From positions 1 to 46,929 of the forward strand of contig NZ_JAMXRZ010000019.1 in NCBI RefSeq assembly GCF_024124375.1: a stretch of DNA of 46,929 nt. Reading direction: 5' to 3'. The notes under the pieces were generated by a model that was not told the DNA's origin, did no database searches, and saw only the letters and a list, made by a program, of their open reading frames with translations. Each line of letters begins with the position of its first letter. The stretch's first letter is position 1. Made by a program: the position numbers and the translations under genes. Positions 1 to 8,682 of this stretch are shown here, piece by piece. The DNA comes from Klenkia sp. PcliD-1-E (lineage in GTDB: Bacteria; Actinomycetota; Actinomycetes; Mycobacteriales; Geodermatophilaceae).

Positions 1-326
1 GACGGCAGGGTCAGCGGGGCCGGGCCGGCCAGCCCGGGCCAGCCGGCGTCGCGGGGCCGCAGCCGGGCCGCGGCCAGGGTGGCCTCGACCAGTCCCGCCA
101 CGTCGCGGGCCCGGGTGGTGGACGCGGACGCGGTGCGCCCGCCGTCGACGGTCAGCTGCAGGTGCAGGGTGCGACGGCTCTCGGCCGTGTTCTGGTGGAT
201 GGCCGACCCCGCGAACCGGGTGAGCGCCAGGTCGCCGTCCTCCACCCGGACGACGGCCCCGGCGTCCGGCCCGGCCTGCCGCCGGACCTGGTCCAGCAGC
301 TCCGCTGCGATGTCCTCGGCGCTCAC
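1..326 (-). CDS. tldE: TldE/PmbA-family protein, N-terminal part (runs off window)
   Basis: About 108 N-terminal residues of a TldD/PmbA-family protein; the gene continues past base 1. The GTG start at 326 overlaps the tldD stop (GTGA), so the two are probably translated together. TldD and TldE/PmbA form a heterodimeric zinc protease in other bacteria, and TldE is usually the subunit lacking the metal site. Early residues such as RVEDGDLALTRFAGSAIHQN resemble the family's N-terminal substrate-groove domain. Subunit identity rests mainly on being the second member of the pair; the catalytic half is not visible. Confidence 0.75.
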   Translation of the reverse strand, partial: MSAEDIAAELLDQVRRQAGPDAGAVVRVEDGDLALTRFAGSAIHQNTAESRRTLHLQLTVDGGRTASASTTRARDVAGLVEATLAAARLRPRDAGWPGLAGPAPLTLP

Positions 327-1798
327 CCGCGCACCCCCACCCGGACGTCGGTGAACCGGGCCGGGGCCGCGCCGTGGCCGGTGTGCCCGACCTGGCCGGG
401 CTGGCCCTTGCCGCAGTTGGGCGTGCCCCAGGCCCGCCACTCCTCGCCGCCGGCCAGCATGTCCAGCGACGCCCAGAACTGCGGGCCGATCCCGGTGTAG
501 GTGGGGTTGCGCAGCATCCGACCGCGACGGCCGTCCCTGATCTCGTAGCCGATCTCGCAGCCGAACTGGAAGTTCAGCCTGCGGTCGTCGATGGACCAGG
601 AGCGGTTGTGCTCCATGAGCACGCCGTCGTCGGTGGCCGCCACGATCTCCTCGAGGGAGTGCGGGCCGGGCTCGAACCCGACGTTGGTCATCCGGACCAT
701 CGGCATCCGGGCGTAGCCGTCGGCCCGCACCGAGCCGGTGTCGGTGAGCCCGGCGACGGCGGCGGAGTCGCGCCCGCCGAGCACGCCGACCCAGATGCCG
801 TCGCGGACGGCGTACCGGCGCTGGGCCGGGGTGCCCTCGTCGTCGTAGCCGAACGAGCCCAGCGCGCCGGGGATCGTGGGGTCGATGGTGATGGTCATCA
901 GCTCCGACCCGTAGCGCAGCGAGCCCAACCGGTCCAGGTCGAGCCAGGACGTACCGGCGTAGGCGGCCTCCCAGCCGAGGATGCGGTCCAGCTCGACCGC
1001 GTGGCCGACCGACTCGTGGATCTGCAGCGACAGCTGCTCCCCGCCCAGCACCAGCGTGGTGCGGCCGGACGGGCACGGGGGAGCGGTGAGCAGCGCCGTG
1101 GCCTCGGCGGCGATGCGCTCGGCGTGGGCGGGCAGGTCGAGTTCGCGGACCAGCTCGAAGCCCCGGGTGCCGTACTGGCCGCGGAAGGCGGGGTAGGAGC
1201 GGCGCTGGGTCTCGTCCTCCCCGACGGTGATGCAGTGCATGCCGGCGCCGCACTCGCGGATGTGCTGCCCGATCCGGGCGCCCTCGCTGGAGACGAAGGC
1301 GGTGCGGGTGTCCCACGCCTGGTACAGCGCCTCGGCGACGGCCACCCCTGCCGCGCGCATGGTCGCGGTGACCCCGGTGAGCAGGTCGCCCTTCTCGGCC
1401 AGCGACACCGCGAAGGGGTCCTCGGCGCAGTCGCTGGCCCAGGTGTCCACGTGCGCCTGCGCCGGCACCAGGTCGACGTCCGGCCCCGCGACGGCCGCCG
1501 ACGCCCGCGCGATCGCGGTCGCCCGGGCGCCGGTCGCGCGGCAGGCGGCGTCCCCGTCGGGGTCGCCCAGGGCCGCGAAGCCCCAGGAGGACCCGACCAG
1601 GGCGCGGACGCCGAGGCCCGCGGTGGTGCTCTGGTCCAGGGTGCGGACGTCGCCGTCGCGGGCGGTCATCGACTCGGTGCGGCGGTCGACCAACCGGGCG
1701 TCGGCGTAGCGCGCGCCGGCGGCCAGGGCGGCCTCGACGGCGGCCGCGGCGGCGTCGTACGCGGTCGCGGGGACGGGGACATCGTGAGCCTTGCTCAT
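323..1798 (-). CDS. tldD: TldD-family zinc metalloprotease
   Basis: About 491 residues, normal for TldD. The metal motif HESVGH with a following Glu lies near residue 261, matching the HExxxH motif of active TldD subunits. The C-terminal part GKGQPGQ...HTGHG...FTDVRVG is also family-typical. With TldE it is expected to degrade unfolded or small peptides in the cytoplasm; in other bacteria the pair matures some RiPP peptides, but no precursor is seen here. In-frame ATGs also lie at 1801, 1810 and 1852. I chose 1798 because the G-rich GGGGG run sits five bases before it; 1801 is equally possible. First gene of the tldD-tldE pair. Confidence 0.88.
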   Translation of the reverse strand: MSKAHDVPVPATAYDAAAAAVEAALAAGARYADARLVDRRTESMTARDGDVRTLDQSTTAGLGVRALVGSSWGFAALGDPDGDAACRATGARATAIARASAAVAGPDVDLVPAQAHVDTWASDCAEDPFAVSLAEKGDLLTGVTATMRAAGVAVAEALYQAWDTRTAFVSSEGARIGQHIRECGAGMHCITVGEDETQRRSYPAFRGQYGTRGFELVRELDLPAHAERIAAEATALLTAPPCPSGRTTLVLGGEQLSLQIHESVGHAVELDRILGWEAAYAGTSWLDLDRLGSLRYGSELMTITIDPTIPGALGSFGYDDEGTPAQRRYAVRDGIWVGVLGGRDSAAVAGLTDTGSVRADGYARMPMVRMTNVGFEPGPHSLEEIVAATDDGVLMEHNRSWSIDDRRLNFQFGCEIGYEIRDGRRGRMLRNPTYTGIGPQFWASLDMLAGGEEWRAWGTPNCGKGQPGQVGHTGHGAAPARFTDVRVGVRG

Positions 1799-1851
1799 CA
1801 TCGCCCCCATCGTCGCCCCGCCGGGTGGCGACCACAAGACCCCGGACAGCA

Positions 1852-1886
1852 CGGAGGGCCGCCCCGCGGTGCGGGACGGCCCTCCG
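1852..1886 (-). terminator. Hairpin terminator after csbD
   Basis: An inverted repeat with 16-base arms, one mismatch and a 3-base loop lies nine bases beyond the csbD stop, between csbD and tldD. There is no U-tract, which is common in high-GC actinobacteria. It probably ends the csbD transcript and insulates tldD. Confidence 0.65.
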
Positions 1887-1895
1887 GTGAGCGGC

Positions 1896-2066
1896 CTACT
1901 TGAAGATGTCCTTGACCTTCTCGCCGGCCTGCTTGGTGTTGGCGCTGGTCTGGTCGGCCTGGCCCTCGGCGGCGAGGCGGTCGTTGTCGGTCGCGTTGCC
2001 GGCGGCCTCCTTGCCCTGACCCAGCAGCTCCTCGGCCTTGTTCTTGATCTTGTCCACGGCGCTCAT
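1896..2066 (-). CDS. CsbD-like small stress protein
   Basis: A 56-residue, charged, Lys/Glu/Ala-rich protein beginning MSAVDKIKNKAEELLGQGK, with the repeated amphipathic helices of the CsbD family. The ATG at 2066 has a good ribosome site (GGGAGAA, 7-8 bases upstream). An open frame continues 21 codons upstream but includes the promoter region and is unlikely to be translated. CsbD proteins are general-stress proteins under sigma-B in Bacillus; their biochemical role is unknown. A sigma-B/F-like promoter lies about 40 bp upstream here. Confidence 0.85.
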   Translation of the reverse strand: MSAVDKIKNKAEELLGQGKEAAGNATDNDRLAAEGQADQTSANTKQAGEKVKDIFK

Positions 2067-2106
2067 GGGGTTCTCCCTCGCGGTCGGTGTGCGGTCGGGA
2101 GGGGTC

Positions 2107-2131
2107 CTACCCCCGACCCCACCTGTCACAC
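2107..2131 (-). promoter_or_regulatory. Sigma-B/sigma-F-like promoter of csbD
   Basis: Read on the minus strand: GTGT (2131-2128), 15 bases, then GGGTAG (2112-2107). This fits the GNNT-N14-16-GGGTAY pattern reported for actinobacterial stress sigma factors, except the last base. It lies 41 bp before the csbD start. A single motif match, so tentative. Confidence 0.4.
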
Positions 2132-2281
2132 GCGGGATCGACGACGGATCCGCCCGGGATCGGCGCAGCCCCCTGGGATCGGTCCCATACCACGGCGCTG
2201 CTCGTCGCAGGCAGGTTCTCCGCCTGGTGCAGGATGCAACACATCCGCCCCGAGGCCCGCCCGGCCGCAGGAAATCCAGCT

Positions 2282-2297
2282 GTCACACCCCTGTGAC
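2282..2297. promoter_or_regulatory. Perfect palindrome GTCACACCCCTGTGAC, candidate operator 1
   Basis: A perfect 16-bp inverted repeat with GTCACA/TGTGAC arms around CCCC. A near-copy lies 66 bp downstream (centre to centre). It would be at about -120 to -105 relative to the inferred dppA start site. The regulator is unknown. Confidence 0.4.
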
Positions 2298-2347
2298 GTG
2301 CTCGTTCCGGCGTAATGCTGTGCATTCCCTGCAAGTCGTGAGCCCAG

Positions 2348-2363
2348 GTCACAAATCGGTGAC
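2348..2363. promoter_or_regulatory. Near-palindrome GTCACAAATCGGTGAC, candidate operator 2
   Basis: Same architecture as the site at 2282, with one mismatch. It can also be read as a direct GGTCAC/GGTGAC repeat with an 11-bp period, which resembles reported binding sites of the actinobacterial response regulator MtrA. It sits just upstream of the -35 region, a typical activator position. MtrA assignment is only a suggestion. Confidence 0.4.
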
Positions 2364-2368
2364 GGCCG

Positions 2369-2397
2369 TGGACGCCCCCCACCGGTCTGCCTAGTGT
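2369..2397 (+). promoter_or_regulatory. Housekeeping-type promoter of the peptide transporter
   Basis: TGGACG (2369-2374), 17-bp spacer, TAGTGT (2392-2397). The -10 fits the actinobacterial TANNNT consensus. Predicted start near 2403-2405, giving a 5' leader of roughly 135 nt, unusually long for this window. Confidence 0.45.
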
Positions 2398-2539
2398 CCT
2401 CCTGGTCGTACCCGGACCGACAGCTGTCGGCCAGGTCCGGCGAGGCTCGTCCACAGTCCGGTCCGGGTGCCGATCGTGCCCGGACGGGCAGACCAGGTCA
2501 GTTCCCCCCGCTCCGGCGGGTCGAGGGAGGCATTCGAAC

Positions 2540-4267
2540 GTGAAGTTCAGCAAGCGCGGCGCAGCGCTCCTCGCGACCGGCATCGCCGGCGCGATGGTGC
2601 TGTCGGCCTGCGGAGGCGGCAGCAGCAGCGGCGGGGGCGGTGAGTCCGGGTCCTCCGGGCAGGGCCGCGTCGTCTTCGGTGAGTCCACGGACTTCCCGGA
2701 GAACCTCTTCCCCTACATCGCGGCGGGCAACGCCACCTCCGTGGCCAACCTGCTCATCCGTGTCCTCCCCGGCCCGTACGTGGTCGAGCCGGACTTCAGC
2801 GTGAAGTGGGACCAGGACCTGCTGGCGTCGGAGCCGGAGCTGGACACCTCGGGCGGTGGCCAGGTCAACACCTACGAGATCAACCCCGACGCGGTGTGGA
2901 GCGACGGCACCCCGATCACGGCGGCCGACTTCGAGTTCACCTGGCGGATGAGCCGCTCCGGTGACCCGGCCGACGGCGGTTGCGCCTCCCTGCTGTCGAC
3001 CACCGGCTACGAGCAGATCGGCTCGGTCGAGGGCTCCGGGGACGGCGACAGGACCGTCACCGTCACCTACGACACCCCGTTCTCCGACTGGCAGTCGCTG
3101 TTCGGCAACCTGCTGCCGGCGCACCTGATGGACAACGAGGACCCTGTCGCGCTCTGCGACACGATCACCAACGGCTGGCCGATCGCCGACGGCATCGTCG
3201 ACGACATCTCCGCCGGTCCGTGGCAGATCAAGAAGGAGAACATCGACGTCGGCGGCCAGATCGTCGTCCTGACGCCGAACCCGGAGTGGTGGGGCGAGCC
3301 GACCGGGCTGGCCCAGCTGGTCGTGCAGAACATCGGCAACGACCCGACCACGGCGGTGCAGGGCATCCAGTCCGGCGAGCTCGGCGTGATCTACCCGCAG
3401 CCGCAGCTGGACCTGGTCGACCAGGTGCAGGGTCTGGAGCCCAACGTCTCCAGCGCCGTCAACTTCGGTCTGTCCTTCGAGCACCTGGACTTCAACACCA
3501 CCTACGGGCCGCTCGGCGACCTGGCCGTGCGGCAGGCCTTCACCATGGCCCTCAACCGGCAGGAGATCGTCGACCAGACCGTCGGCCAGTTCTCCTCCGA
3601 CGCGCAGGTGCTGGAGAACCGGATCTACTTCAACAACCAGCCGCAGTACCAGGACACCGCGCCTGACCAGTACAAGACGCAGAACACCGCGCTGGCCAAG
3701 CAGACCCTGGAGGGCGACGGCTGGGTCCTGGGGGCCGACGGCGTCTACGCCAAGAACGGCCAGCGGCTGACGGTGCAGATCGACACCACCGCCAACAACC
3801 CGCTGCGCCAGACCACCATCGAGGTCATGATCCCGCAGCTGGCCCTGGCCGGCATCGAGGCGACGTTCAACGCCAACCCGGACATCTTCGCCGGTGCGGA
3901 CAAGCCGACCTCGCTGGAGGCCGGTGGCTTCCAGGCGGCGCTCTTCGCCTGGGTCGGGTCGCCGTTCCGCGGCGCCACGCAGTCGATCTACCAGTCGCCG
4001 CAGGGTGACAACATCGGGCAGAACTACTCCCGCCAGGGCACCCCGGAGATCGACGCCCTGTTCCAGCAGTTCCAGGTCGAGCCCGACCCCGACAAGCAGG
4101 CCGAGCTGGGCAACCAGATCGACGCCCTGCTCTGGGGCCAGGTCGCCACGGTGCCGCTGTACCAGAAGCCCACGTTCATCGCCTACCAGAGCTCGATCAG
4201 CAACGTCGAGGACAACTCGACGCAGGCCGGCCCGCTCTGGAACTCCGACACGTGGACCACGCAGTGA
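2540..4267 (+). CDS. dppA: Peptide ABC transporter substrate-binding lipoprotein (family 5)
   Basis: 575 residues. The N-terminus is a lipoprotein signal: basic MKFSKRG, a hydrophobic core and the lipobox LSAC with Cys24, then a Gly/Ser linker. The rest matches SBP_bac_5 proteins (for example VWSDGTPITAADFEFTW, and AVRQAFTMALNRQEIV later). It should sit on the outer face of the membrane and deliver oligopeptides or dipeptides to the permeases encoded downstream. The GTG start at 2540 has AGGGAGG nine bases upstream. A strong hairpin after the gene probably makes the binding protein more abundant than the transporter. Substrate class is inferred from family and operon. Confidence 0.92.
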   Translation: MKFSKRGAALLATGIAGAMVLSACGGGSSSGGGGESGSSGQGRVVFGESTDFPENLFPYIAAGNATSVANLLIRVLPGPYVVEPDFSVKWDQDLLASEPELDTSGGGQVNTYEINPDAVWSDGTPITAADFEFTWRMSRSGDPADGGCASLLSTTGYEQIGSVEGSGDGDRTVTVTYDTPFSDWQSLFGNLLPAHLMDNEDPVALCDTITNGWPIADGIVDDISAGPWQIKKENIDVGGQIVVLTPNPEWWGEPTGLAQLVVQNIGNDPTTAVQGIQSGELGVIYPQPQLDLVDQVQGLEPNVSSAVNFGLSFEHLDFNTTYGPLGDLAVRQAFTMALNRQEIVDQTVGQFSSDAQVLENRIYFNNQPQYQDTAPDQYKTQNTALAKQTLEGDGWVLGADGVYAKNGQRLTVQIDTTANNPLRQTTIEVMIPQLALAGIEATFNANPDIFAGADKPTSLEAGGFQAALFAWVGSPFRGATQSIYQSPQGDNIGQNYSRQGTPEIDALFQQFQVEPDPDKQAELGNQIDALLWGQVATVPLYQKPTFIAYQSSISNVEDNSTQAGPLWNSDTWTTQ

Positions 4268-4323
4268 CCCGCTGACCACCTGGTCGGCATGATCCACCGC
4301 ACCACCTGATCGCAGATCGCAGT

Positions 4324-4356
4324 CACGGCCCCCGGGGGCACCCCCCGGGGGCCGTG
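4324..4356 (+). terminator. Perfect hairpin after the binding-protein gene
   Basis: Two perfect 15-base complementary arms around a 3-base loop, all G/C-rich, 57 bp after the lipoprotein stop and about 70 bp before the promoter-like sequence of the next permease. It probably terminates or attenuates the lipoprotein transcript. Confidence 0.8.
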
Positions 4357-4436
4357 CTGTGTCCGCGATGTGTACGTCCCCAGCTGACCAGGTCGTCCCG
4401 ACCGGACGACTTCCGCTCACGGCGTAAGGTCCCCGC

Positions 4437-5426
4437 ATGTTCTTCTTCACGATCCGACGGGTCATCGCATCCGTCTTCGTGTTGCTCGCCAGCTCGTTCC
4501 TGGTGTTCGCGCTCTGCGCGGCGAGCTTCGACCCGCTGTCGAAGTACTACACGCAGAACCCCCGGCCCCCGGAGTCGTTCTTCAACAACCTCCGTGAGCA
4601 GCTCGGGCTCAACGACAACTTCTTCGTCCGGTACTGGCGCTGGCTCTCCGGCGTGGTCACCGGCAACTTCGGCGAGACCATCAACGGCACGCCGGTGAGC
4701 GAGCAGCTGCCCGGCCGCCTGATGGTGACCGGCCGGATGATCGTGCTGGCGATCATCATCGCGGTGGTCCTCGCGGTGATCGTGGGCGTCATCGGCGCCG
4801 TCCGGCAGTACAAGCCGTCCGACTACGCCTTCACCTTCCTGGCGTACCTGCTGATCGCGCTGCCGACCTTCTGGTTCGCCGCGATCCTCAAGGAGTTCGT
4901 CGCCGGCGGGGTCAACGACATCTTCGGCCGACAAGTGCTCTACACGATCGGTGAGGAGACACCGGGGCTCTCGCTCTACGCCTCGGGCTGGGAGCTGTGG
5001 AGCGACCGCATCGGTCACCTGGTGCTGCCCACCATCAGCCTGGCGCTGCTGTCCTTCGCCGCGTGGAGCCGCTTCCAGCGCTCGGCGATGCTCGACGTGC
5101 TCGGGTCGGACTACATGCGGCTGGCTCGCGCGAAGGGTCTGCCCTACCGCCGCGTGGTCATGAAGCACGGCCTGCGCAACGCCCTCATCCCGCTGACCAC
5201 CGTCGTGGCGCTGGGCATCGGCACGCTGTTCGGCGGCGCGGTGATCACCGAGCAGGTCTTCGTCTGGCACGGCATGGGCGAGTACCTGCTGCAGGACGGC
5301 ATCGGCCAGAACGACATCAACGTCGTCCTGGGCTGGCTGCTGGTCAGCGCCGTGTTCGTGGTGGTCTTCAACCTCGTCGCCGACGTCCTGTACGCGGTCC
5401 TCGACCCGCGCATCCGCCTGTCCTGA
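4437..5426 (+). CDS. dppB: Peptide ABC transporter permease, DppB/OppB type
   Basis: 329 residues with an N-terminal membrane helix (about 8-30), a periplasmic-side segment, then five more hydrophobic helices. The EAA loop that contacts the ATPases is visible near residues 228-255 (RLARAKGLPYRRVVMKHGLRN). Ends in the usual LYAVLDPRIRLS. The ATG at 4437 follows TAAGGT (4425-4430) by six bases, so a leaderless transcript may start here in addition to read-through from the lipoprotein gene. Forms the channel with the next permease. Confidence 0.93.
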   Translation: MFFFTIRRVIASVFVLLASSFLVFALCAASFDPLSKYYTQNPRPPESFFNNLREQLGLNDNFFVRYWRWLSGVVTGNFGETINGTPVSEQLPGRLMVTGRMIVLAIIIAVVLAVIVGVIGAVRQYKPSDYAFTFLAYLLIALPTFWFAAILKEFVAGGVNDIFGRQVLYTIGEETPGLSLYASGWELWSDRIGHLVLPTISLALLSFAAWSRFQRSAMLDVLGSDYMRLARAKGLPYRRVVMKHGLRNALIPLTTVVALGIGTLFGGAVITEQVFVWHGMGEYLLQDGIGQNDINVVLGWLLVSAVFVVVFNLVADVLYAVLDPRIRLS

Positions 5427-5445
5427 CCGGCTGAGAGGACCTCCC

Positions 5446-6402
5446 ATGGCCACCACCCAGGCCGCCGCCGAGGCGGCCGTCCCCGCAGAGCCCGGCGCCC
5501 CCGTCGGCGGCGGCGTCGAGCGCGAGTTCACCGTCAAGGCCCGCAGCCAGCGGCAGCAGATCGTCCGGCGCTTCCTGCGCAACAAGGTCGGCATGACCGG
5601 CCTGGTCGTCTTCGTCCTGCTGCTGGCCTTCGGCTTCCTGGGCCCGCTGGTCTACACGACCAGCTACGCCACCCAGAACTCCGGCGCCCAGTCGGTGCCC
5701 CCCGGGACCCTGGGCTACCCGCTGGGCAGCGACGCCATCGGCCGTGACCTGCTGGCCGGCCTCATGCAGGGTGTGCAGCGCTCGCTGTTCATCGTGCTGC
5801 TGTTCGTCGTCATCGCCCTGCCGCTGGGCCTGCTGGTCGGCGCACTGGCCGGCTACTTCGGCAAGTGGGTCGACAGCGTCCTCATGCGCCTGGTCGACCT
5901 GATCCTGACCGTGCCGCTGCTGGTCGTGCTCATCGTCGTGGCCAGCAACTTCCCCTCCAGCCGCACGCCGCTGGGCGTCGGCATCATCCTGGGGCTGTTC
6001 GGCTGGCTGGACCTGGCCCGCATCGTGCGCAGCCAGTTCCTCTCGCTGCGCGAGAAGGAGTACGTCGAGGCCGCGCACGCCCTGGGCGCCTCGAACACCC
6101 GGATCATCTTCAAGCACCTGATCCCGAACGCGCTGGGGTCGCTGATCGTCTGGACGACGCTGGCCGCGGCCACCGCGATCATCCTCGAGGCGTCGCTGAC
6201 CTACCTCGGGTTCGGTGTGAACGGGGCCAACCAGACCTCCCTGGGCCGCCTGGTCTCCGACGGGGTGCAGGCCACCACGACCCGGCCCTGGCTCTTCTAC
6301 TTCCCCGGCATCACGCTGTTGGTCATCGTGCTGTCGATCAACCTGATCGGCGACGGGATCCGCGATGCCTTCGACCCGAGCAACCGCCGCGTGCGGGCCT
6401 GA
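5446..6402 (+). CDS. dppC: Peptide ABC transporter permease, DppC/OppC type
   Basis: 318 residues. A long cytoplasmic N-terminus (about 50 residues, Ala/Pro-rich at first) precedes the OppC N-terminal helix (MTGLVVFVLLLAFGFLGPLV) and five further helices. The EAA loop is at LREKEYVEAAHALGASNTRI. The sequence GSDAIGRDLLAGLMQG is typical of this subunit. ATG preceded by GAGAGGA at good spacing. It lies 19 bp after dppB, in the same operon. Confidence 0.93.
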   Translation: MATTQAAAEAAVPAEPGAPVGGGVEREFTVKARSQRQQIVRRFLRNKVGMTGLVVFVLLLAFGFLGPLVYTTSYATQNSGAQSVPPGTLGYPLGSDAIGRDLLAGLMQGVQRSLFIVLLFVVIALPLGLLVGALAGYFGKWVDSVLMRLVDLILTVPLLVVLIVVASNFPSSRTPLGVGIILGLFGWLDLARIVRSQFLSLREKEYVEAAHALGASNTRIIFKHLIPNALGSLIVWTTLAAATAIILEASLTYLGFGVNGANQTSLGRLVSDGVQATTTRPWLFYFPGITLLVIVLSINLIGDGIRDAFDPSNRRVRA

Positions 6403-6413
6403 GGGGCTAGTCC

Positions 6414-7643
6414 ATGACGATCAAGGAAGACACCGATCCCGCGGCGCCGCTGCTGGCCGTCGAGGACCTCAACGTCCGGTTCCCGACCGAGGACGGGCTG
6501 GTGCACGCCGTCCGCGGGGTGGACTACACCCTGCGCTCGGGTGAGGTGCTGGGCATCGTCGGCGAGTCCGGGTCGGGCAAGTCGGTGACGTCGCTGGCCG
6601 TGATGGGGCTGCTGCCGGCCTCCGCGCGGGTCAGCGGCTCGGTGAAGTACCGCGGCCAGGAACTGCTCGGGCAGGGCGACCGGGCGATGTCCCGGGTGCG
6701 CGGCAAGGGCGTGTCCATGATCTTCCAGGACCCGATGACCTCGCTGGACCCGGTCTACCGGGTGGGCTACCAGATCGAGGAGACGCTGCGGGTCCACGAC
6801 AAGAAGCTCTCCTCCCAGGCCGCGCAGGCCCGGGCCGCCGACCTGCTGGGCATGGTCGGCATCCCCAACGCCGCGGAGCGGGTGCGGTCCTACCCGCACG
6901 AGTTCTCCGGCGGCATGCGCCAGCGCGTGGTCATCGCCATCGCGATGGCCAACCAGCCCGACGTGATCATCGCCGACGAGCCGACGACGGCCCTCGACGT
7001 GACCGTGCAGGCGCAGATCCTCGAGGTGCTGCAGACCGCGCTGTCCGAGACCGGTGCGGCGATGGTGCTCATCACCCACGACCTGGGTGTGGTCGCCGGC
7101 ATCGCCGACCGGGTGCTGGTCATGTACGCCGGCCGGCCGGTCGAGATCGGCGGGGTCGAGGACATCTACTACGAGCCGCGGATGCCCTACACGCTGGGCC
7201 TGCTCGGCTCGCTGCCCCGGCTGGACTCCTCCACCAAGCAGCGGCTCACCCCCATCAAGGGCTCGCCGCCCTCGGTGGTCAACATGCCCCCGGGGTGCCC
7301 CTTCGCGCCGCGCTGCCCGCTGCACGTGGCCGAGTGCGACGTCACCGAGCCCGAGCCGGCCGACGTCGGCGGTGGGCACACCGCGGCCTGCATCCGCGTC
7401 GACGAGGTGGCCAAGGCCCACGGCGAGGCGTCGACGGTGTTCGACGCCGCGGACGACGACGATGACGACGACGTCCCGACCGGTGACGGCCGCGCTGCCG
7501 CCGTGGCCGCGGCCGCCGGCACCGCCGACGACGGGGCGCCCGGCGACCCGGTCGGCGAGCGCACCGACCCCACCCCGCAGCCGGGCACCGGCTCGCTGCT
7601 GGAGCCGACCGCGAGCCCGAGCACGGACGGAGACCGGCGATGA
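6414..7643 (+). CDS. dppD: Peptide ABC transporter ATPase, DppD type, with low-complexity tail
   Basis: 409 residues. Walker A GESGSGKS at 50-57, signature FSGGMRQR at 164-171, Walker B VIIADEP at 184-190. A C-terminal oligopeptide-transporter domain contains [14 protein letters not shown] and the Cys pattern [15 protein letters not shown]...AAC, like the four-Cys motif associated with an iron-sulfur cluster in some Dpp ATPases. Unusual: after the domain there are roughly 65 extra residues rich in Asp, Ala, Pro and Thr, including a run of seven Asp. The stop overlaps the next start (ATGA). Confidence 0.92.
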   Translation: MTIKEDTDPAAPLLAVEDLNVRFPTEDGLVHAVRGVDYTLRSGEVLGIVGESGSGKSVTSLAVMGLLPASARVSGSVKYRGQELLGQGDRAMSRVRGKGVSMIFQDPMTSLDPVYRVGYQIEETLRVHDKKLSSQAAQARAADLLGMVGIPNAAERVRSYPHEFSGGMRQRVVIAIAMANQPDVIIADEPTTALDVTVQAQILEVLQTALSETGAAMVLITHDLGVVAGIADRVLVMYAGRPVEIGGVEDIYYEPRMPYTLGLLGSLPRLDSSTKQRLTPIKGSPPSVVNMPPGCPFAPRCPLHVAECDVTEPEPADVGGGHTAACIRVDEVAKAHGEASTVFDAADDDDDDDVPTGDGRAAAVAAAAGTADDGAPGDPVGERTDPTPQPGTGSLLEPTASPSTDGDRR

Positions 7644-8668
7644 CCGCCACCCGAGAGCCCATCCTGAGCGTCCGCGGCCTGGAGAAGCACTTCCCGATCA
7701 AGGGCGGCGGGCTGATCAAGCGCACCGTCGGCGCCGTGCGCGCCGTCGACGGGCTGGACCTGGACCTCTACCCCGGTGAGGTGCTCGGCCTGGTCGGGGA
7801 GTCCGGCTGCGGCAAGTCGACCACCGGCCGGGCCATCCTCAACCTGCAGCCGGCCACCGGTGGCTCGGTGACGTTCCAGGGGCGCGAGCTGGTGGGCCTG
7901 GGCCGCAAGGAGATGCGGCCCCTGCGCCGGGACATCCAGATCGTGTTCCAGGACCCCTACGCCTCGCTGAACCCGCGGCTGCCCGTCTTCGACATCGTGG
8001 CCGAGCCGCTGATCATCCACGGCCTGACCAAGGACGAGGCCGAGCTGCGCGAGCGGGTGCGCACCCTGGTGGAGACCGTCGGCCTGAACCCCGAGCACAC
8101 CAACCGCTACCCGGCGGAGTTCTCCGGTGGTCAGCGCCAGCGCATCGGCATCGCCCGCGCGCTGGCCCTGGAGCCCAAGGTGCTGGTGCTCGACGAGCCG
8201 GTGTCGGCGCTGGACGTGTCCATCCAGGCGGGTGTGATCAACCTGCTGGAGGACCTCAAGGAGCGGCTGGGCCTGTCCTACCTGTTCATCGCGCACGACC
8301 TGTCGGTGGTCCGGCACATCTCCGACCGCGTCGCCGTCATGTACCTCGGCAAGATCATCGAGGTGGCTCCGCGGGACGAGCTGTTCGACCGGCCCACCCA
8401 CCCCTACACCCAGGCCCTGCTGTCGGCGATCCCGCTGCCCGACCCGCGCCGCGAGCGCAACCGGCAGCGGATCATCATCACCGGTGACGTGCCGAGCCCG
8501 GCCAACCCGCCCTCGGGCTGCCGGTTCCGCACCCGCTGCCAGAAGTTCGCGGGCGTGCTGAACGAGGCCCAGCGCGAGAAGTGCATGACCGTCGAGCCGC
8601 CGCTGGAGTCCCGCGGCCCCGCCCATCAGAGCGCCTGCCACTACGCCGAGGCGCAGCGGATCCTGTAG
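7640..8668 (+). CDS. dppF: Peptide ABC transporter ATPase, DppF type
   Basis: 342 residues. Walker A GESGCGKS at 53-60, signature FSGGQRQR, Walker B VLVLDEP, and a C-terminal domain with [15 protein letters not shown] followed by GCRFRTRC...KC...SAC, again four Cys. It should pair with DppD as the ATP-hydrolysing dimer of the importer. Translationally coupled to dppD by ATGA overlap. Last gene of the transporter operon; mshB follows after 14 bp and could be read through. Confidence 0.93.
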   Translation: MTATREPILSVRGLEKHFPIKGGGLIKRTVGAVRAVDGLDLDLYPGEVLGLVGESGCGKSTTGRAILNLQPATGGSVTFQGRELVGLGRKEMRPLRRDIQIVFQDPYASLNPRLPVFDIVAEPLIIHGLTKDEAELRERVRTLVETVGLNPEHTNRYPAEFSGGQRQRIGIARALALEPKVLVLDEPVSALDVSIQAGVINLLEDLKERLGLSYLFIAHDLSVVRHISDRVAVMYLGKIIEVAPRDELFDRPTHPYTQALLSAIPLPDPRRERNRQRIIITGDVPSPANPPSGCRFRTRCQKFAGVLNEAQREKCMTVEPPLESRGPAHQSACHYAEAQRIL

Positions 8669-8682
8669 GGGATCATGGCCGG

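Larger units (their letters stand above)
2067..2539. other. 473-bp divergent intergenic region between csbD and dppA
   Basis: No convincing ORF. From left to right it holds the csbD promoter, two GTCACA-N4-(T/G)GTGAC palindromes (2282-2297 and 2348-2363), a housekeeping-like promoter ending in TAGTGT (2392-2397), and a leader of about 135 nt before the lipoprotein gene. The leader contains two inverted repeats: CCGACAGCTGTCGG inside a larger stem near 2414-2442, and GTCCGGG...CCCGGAC near 2461-2486. Confidence 0.6.

Noticed and set aside
374-1903. Long open frame (509 codons) on the plus strand opposite tldD
   Set aside because: Its product is low-complexity Gly/Ala/Arg/Val, and it mirrors a gene with clear TldD motifs. 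High GC leaves antisense frames open.
2403-2539. Known riboswitch in the dppA leader
   Set aside because: Inverted repeats are present, but I could not match the conserved sequence of any riboswitch class I know.
2498-4465. 655-codon minus-strand frame opposite dppA
   Set aside because: Arg/Val/Leu-rich shadow without motifs; the plus strand has a lipobox and a ribosome site.
7456-7475. GAC/GAT run as a simple-sequence repeat with phase-variation role
   Set aside because: Trinucleotide repeats keep the frame, so length change would not switch the gene off.
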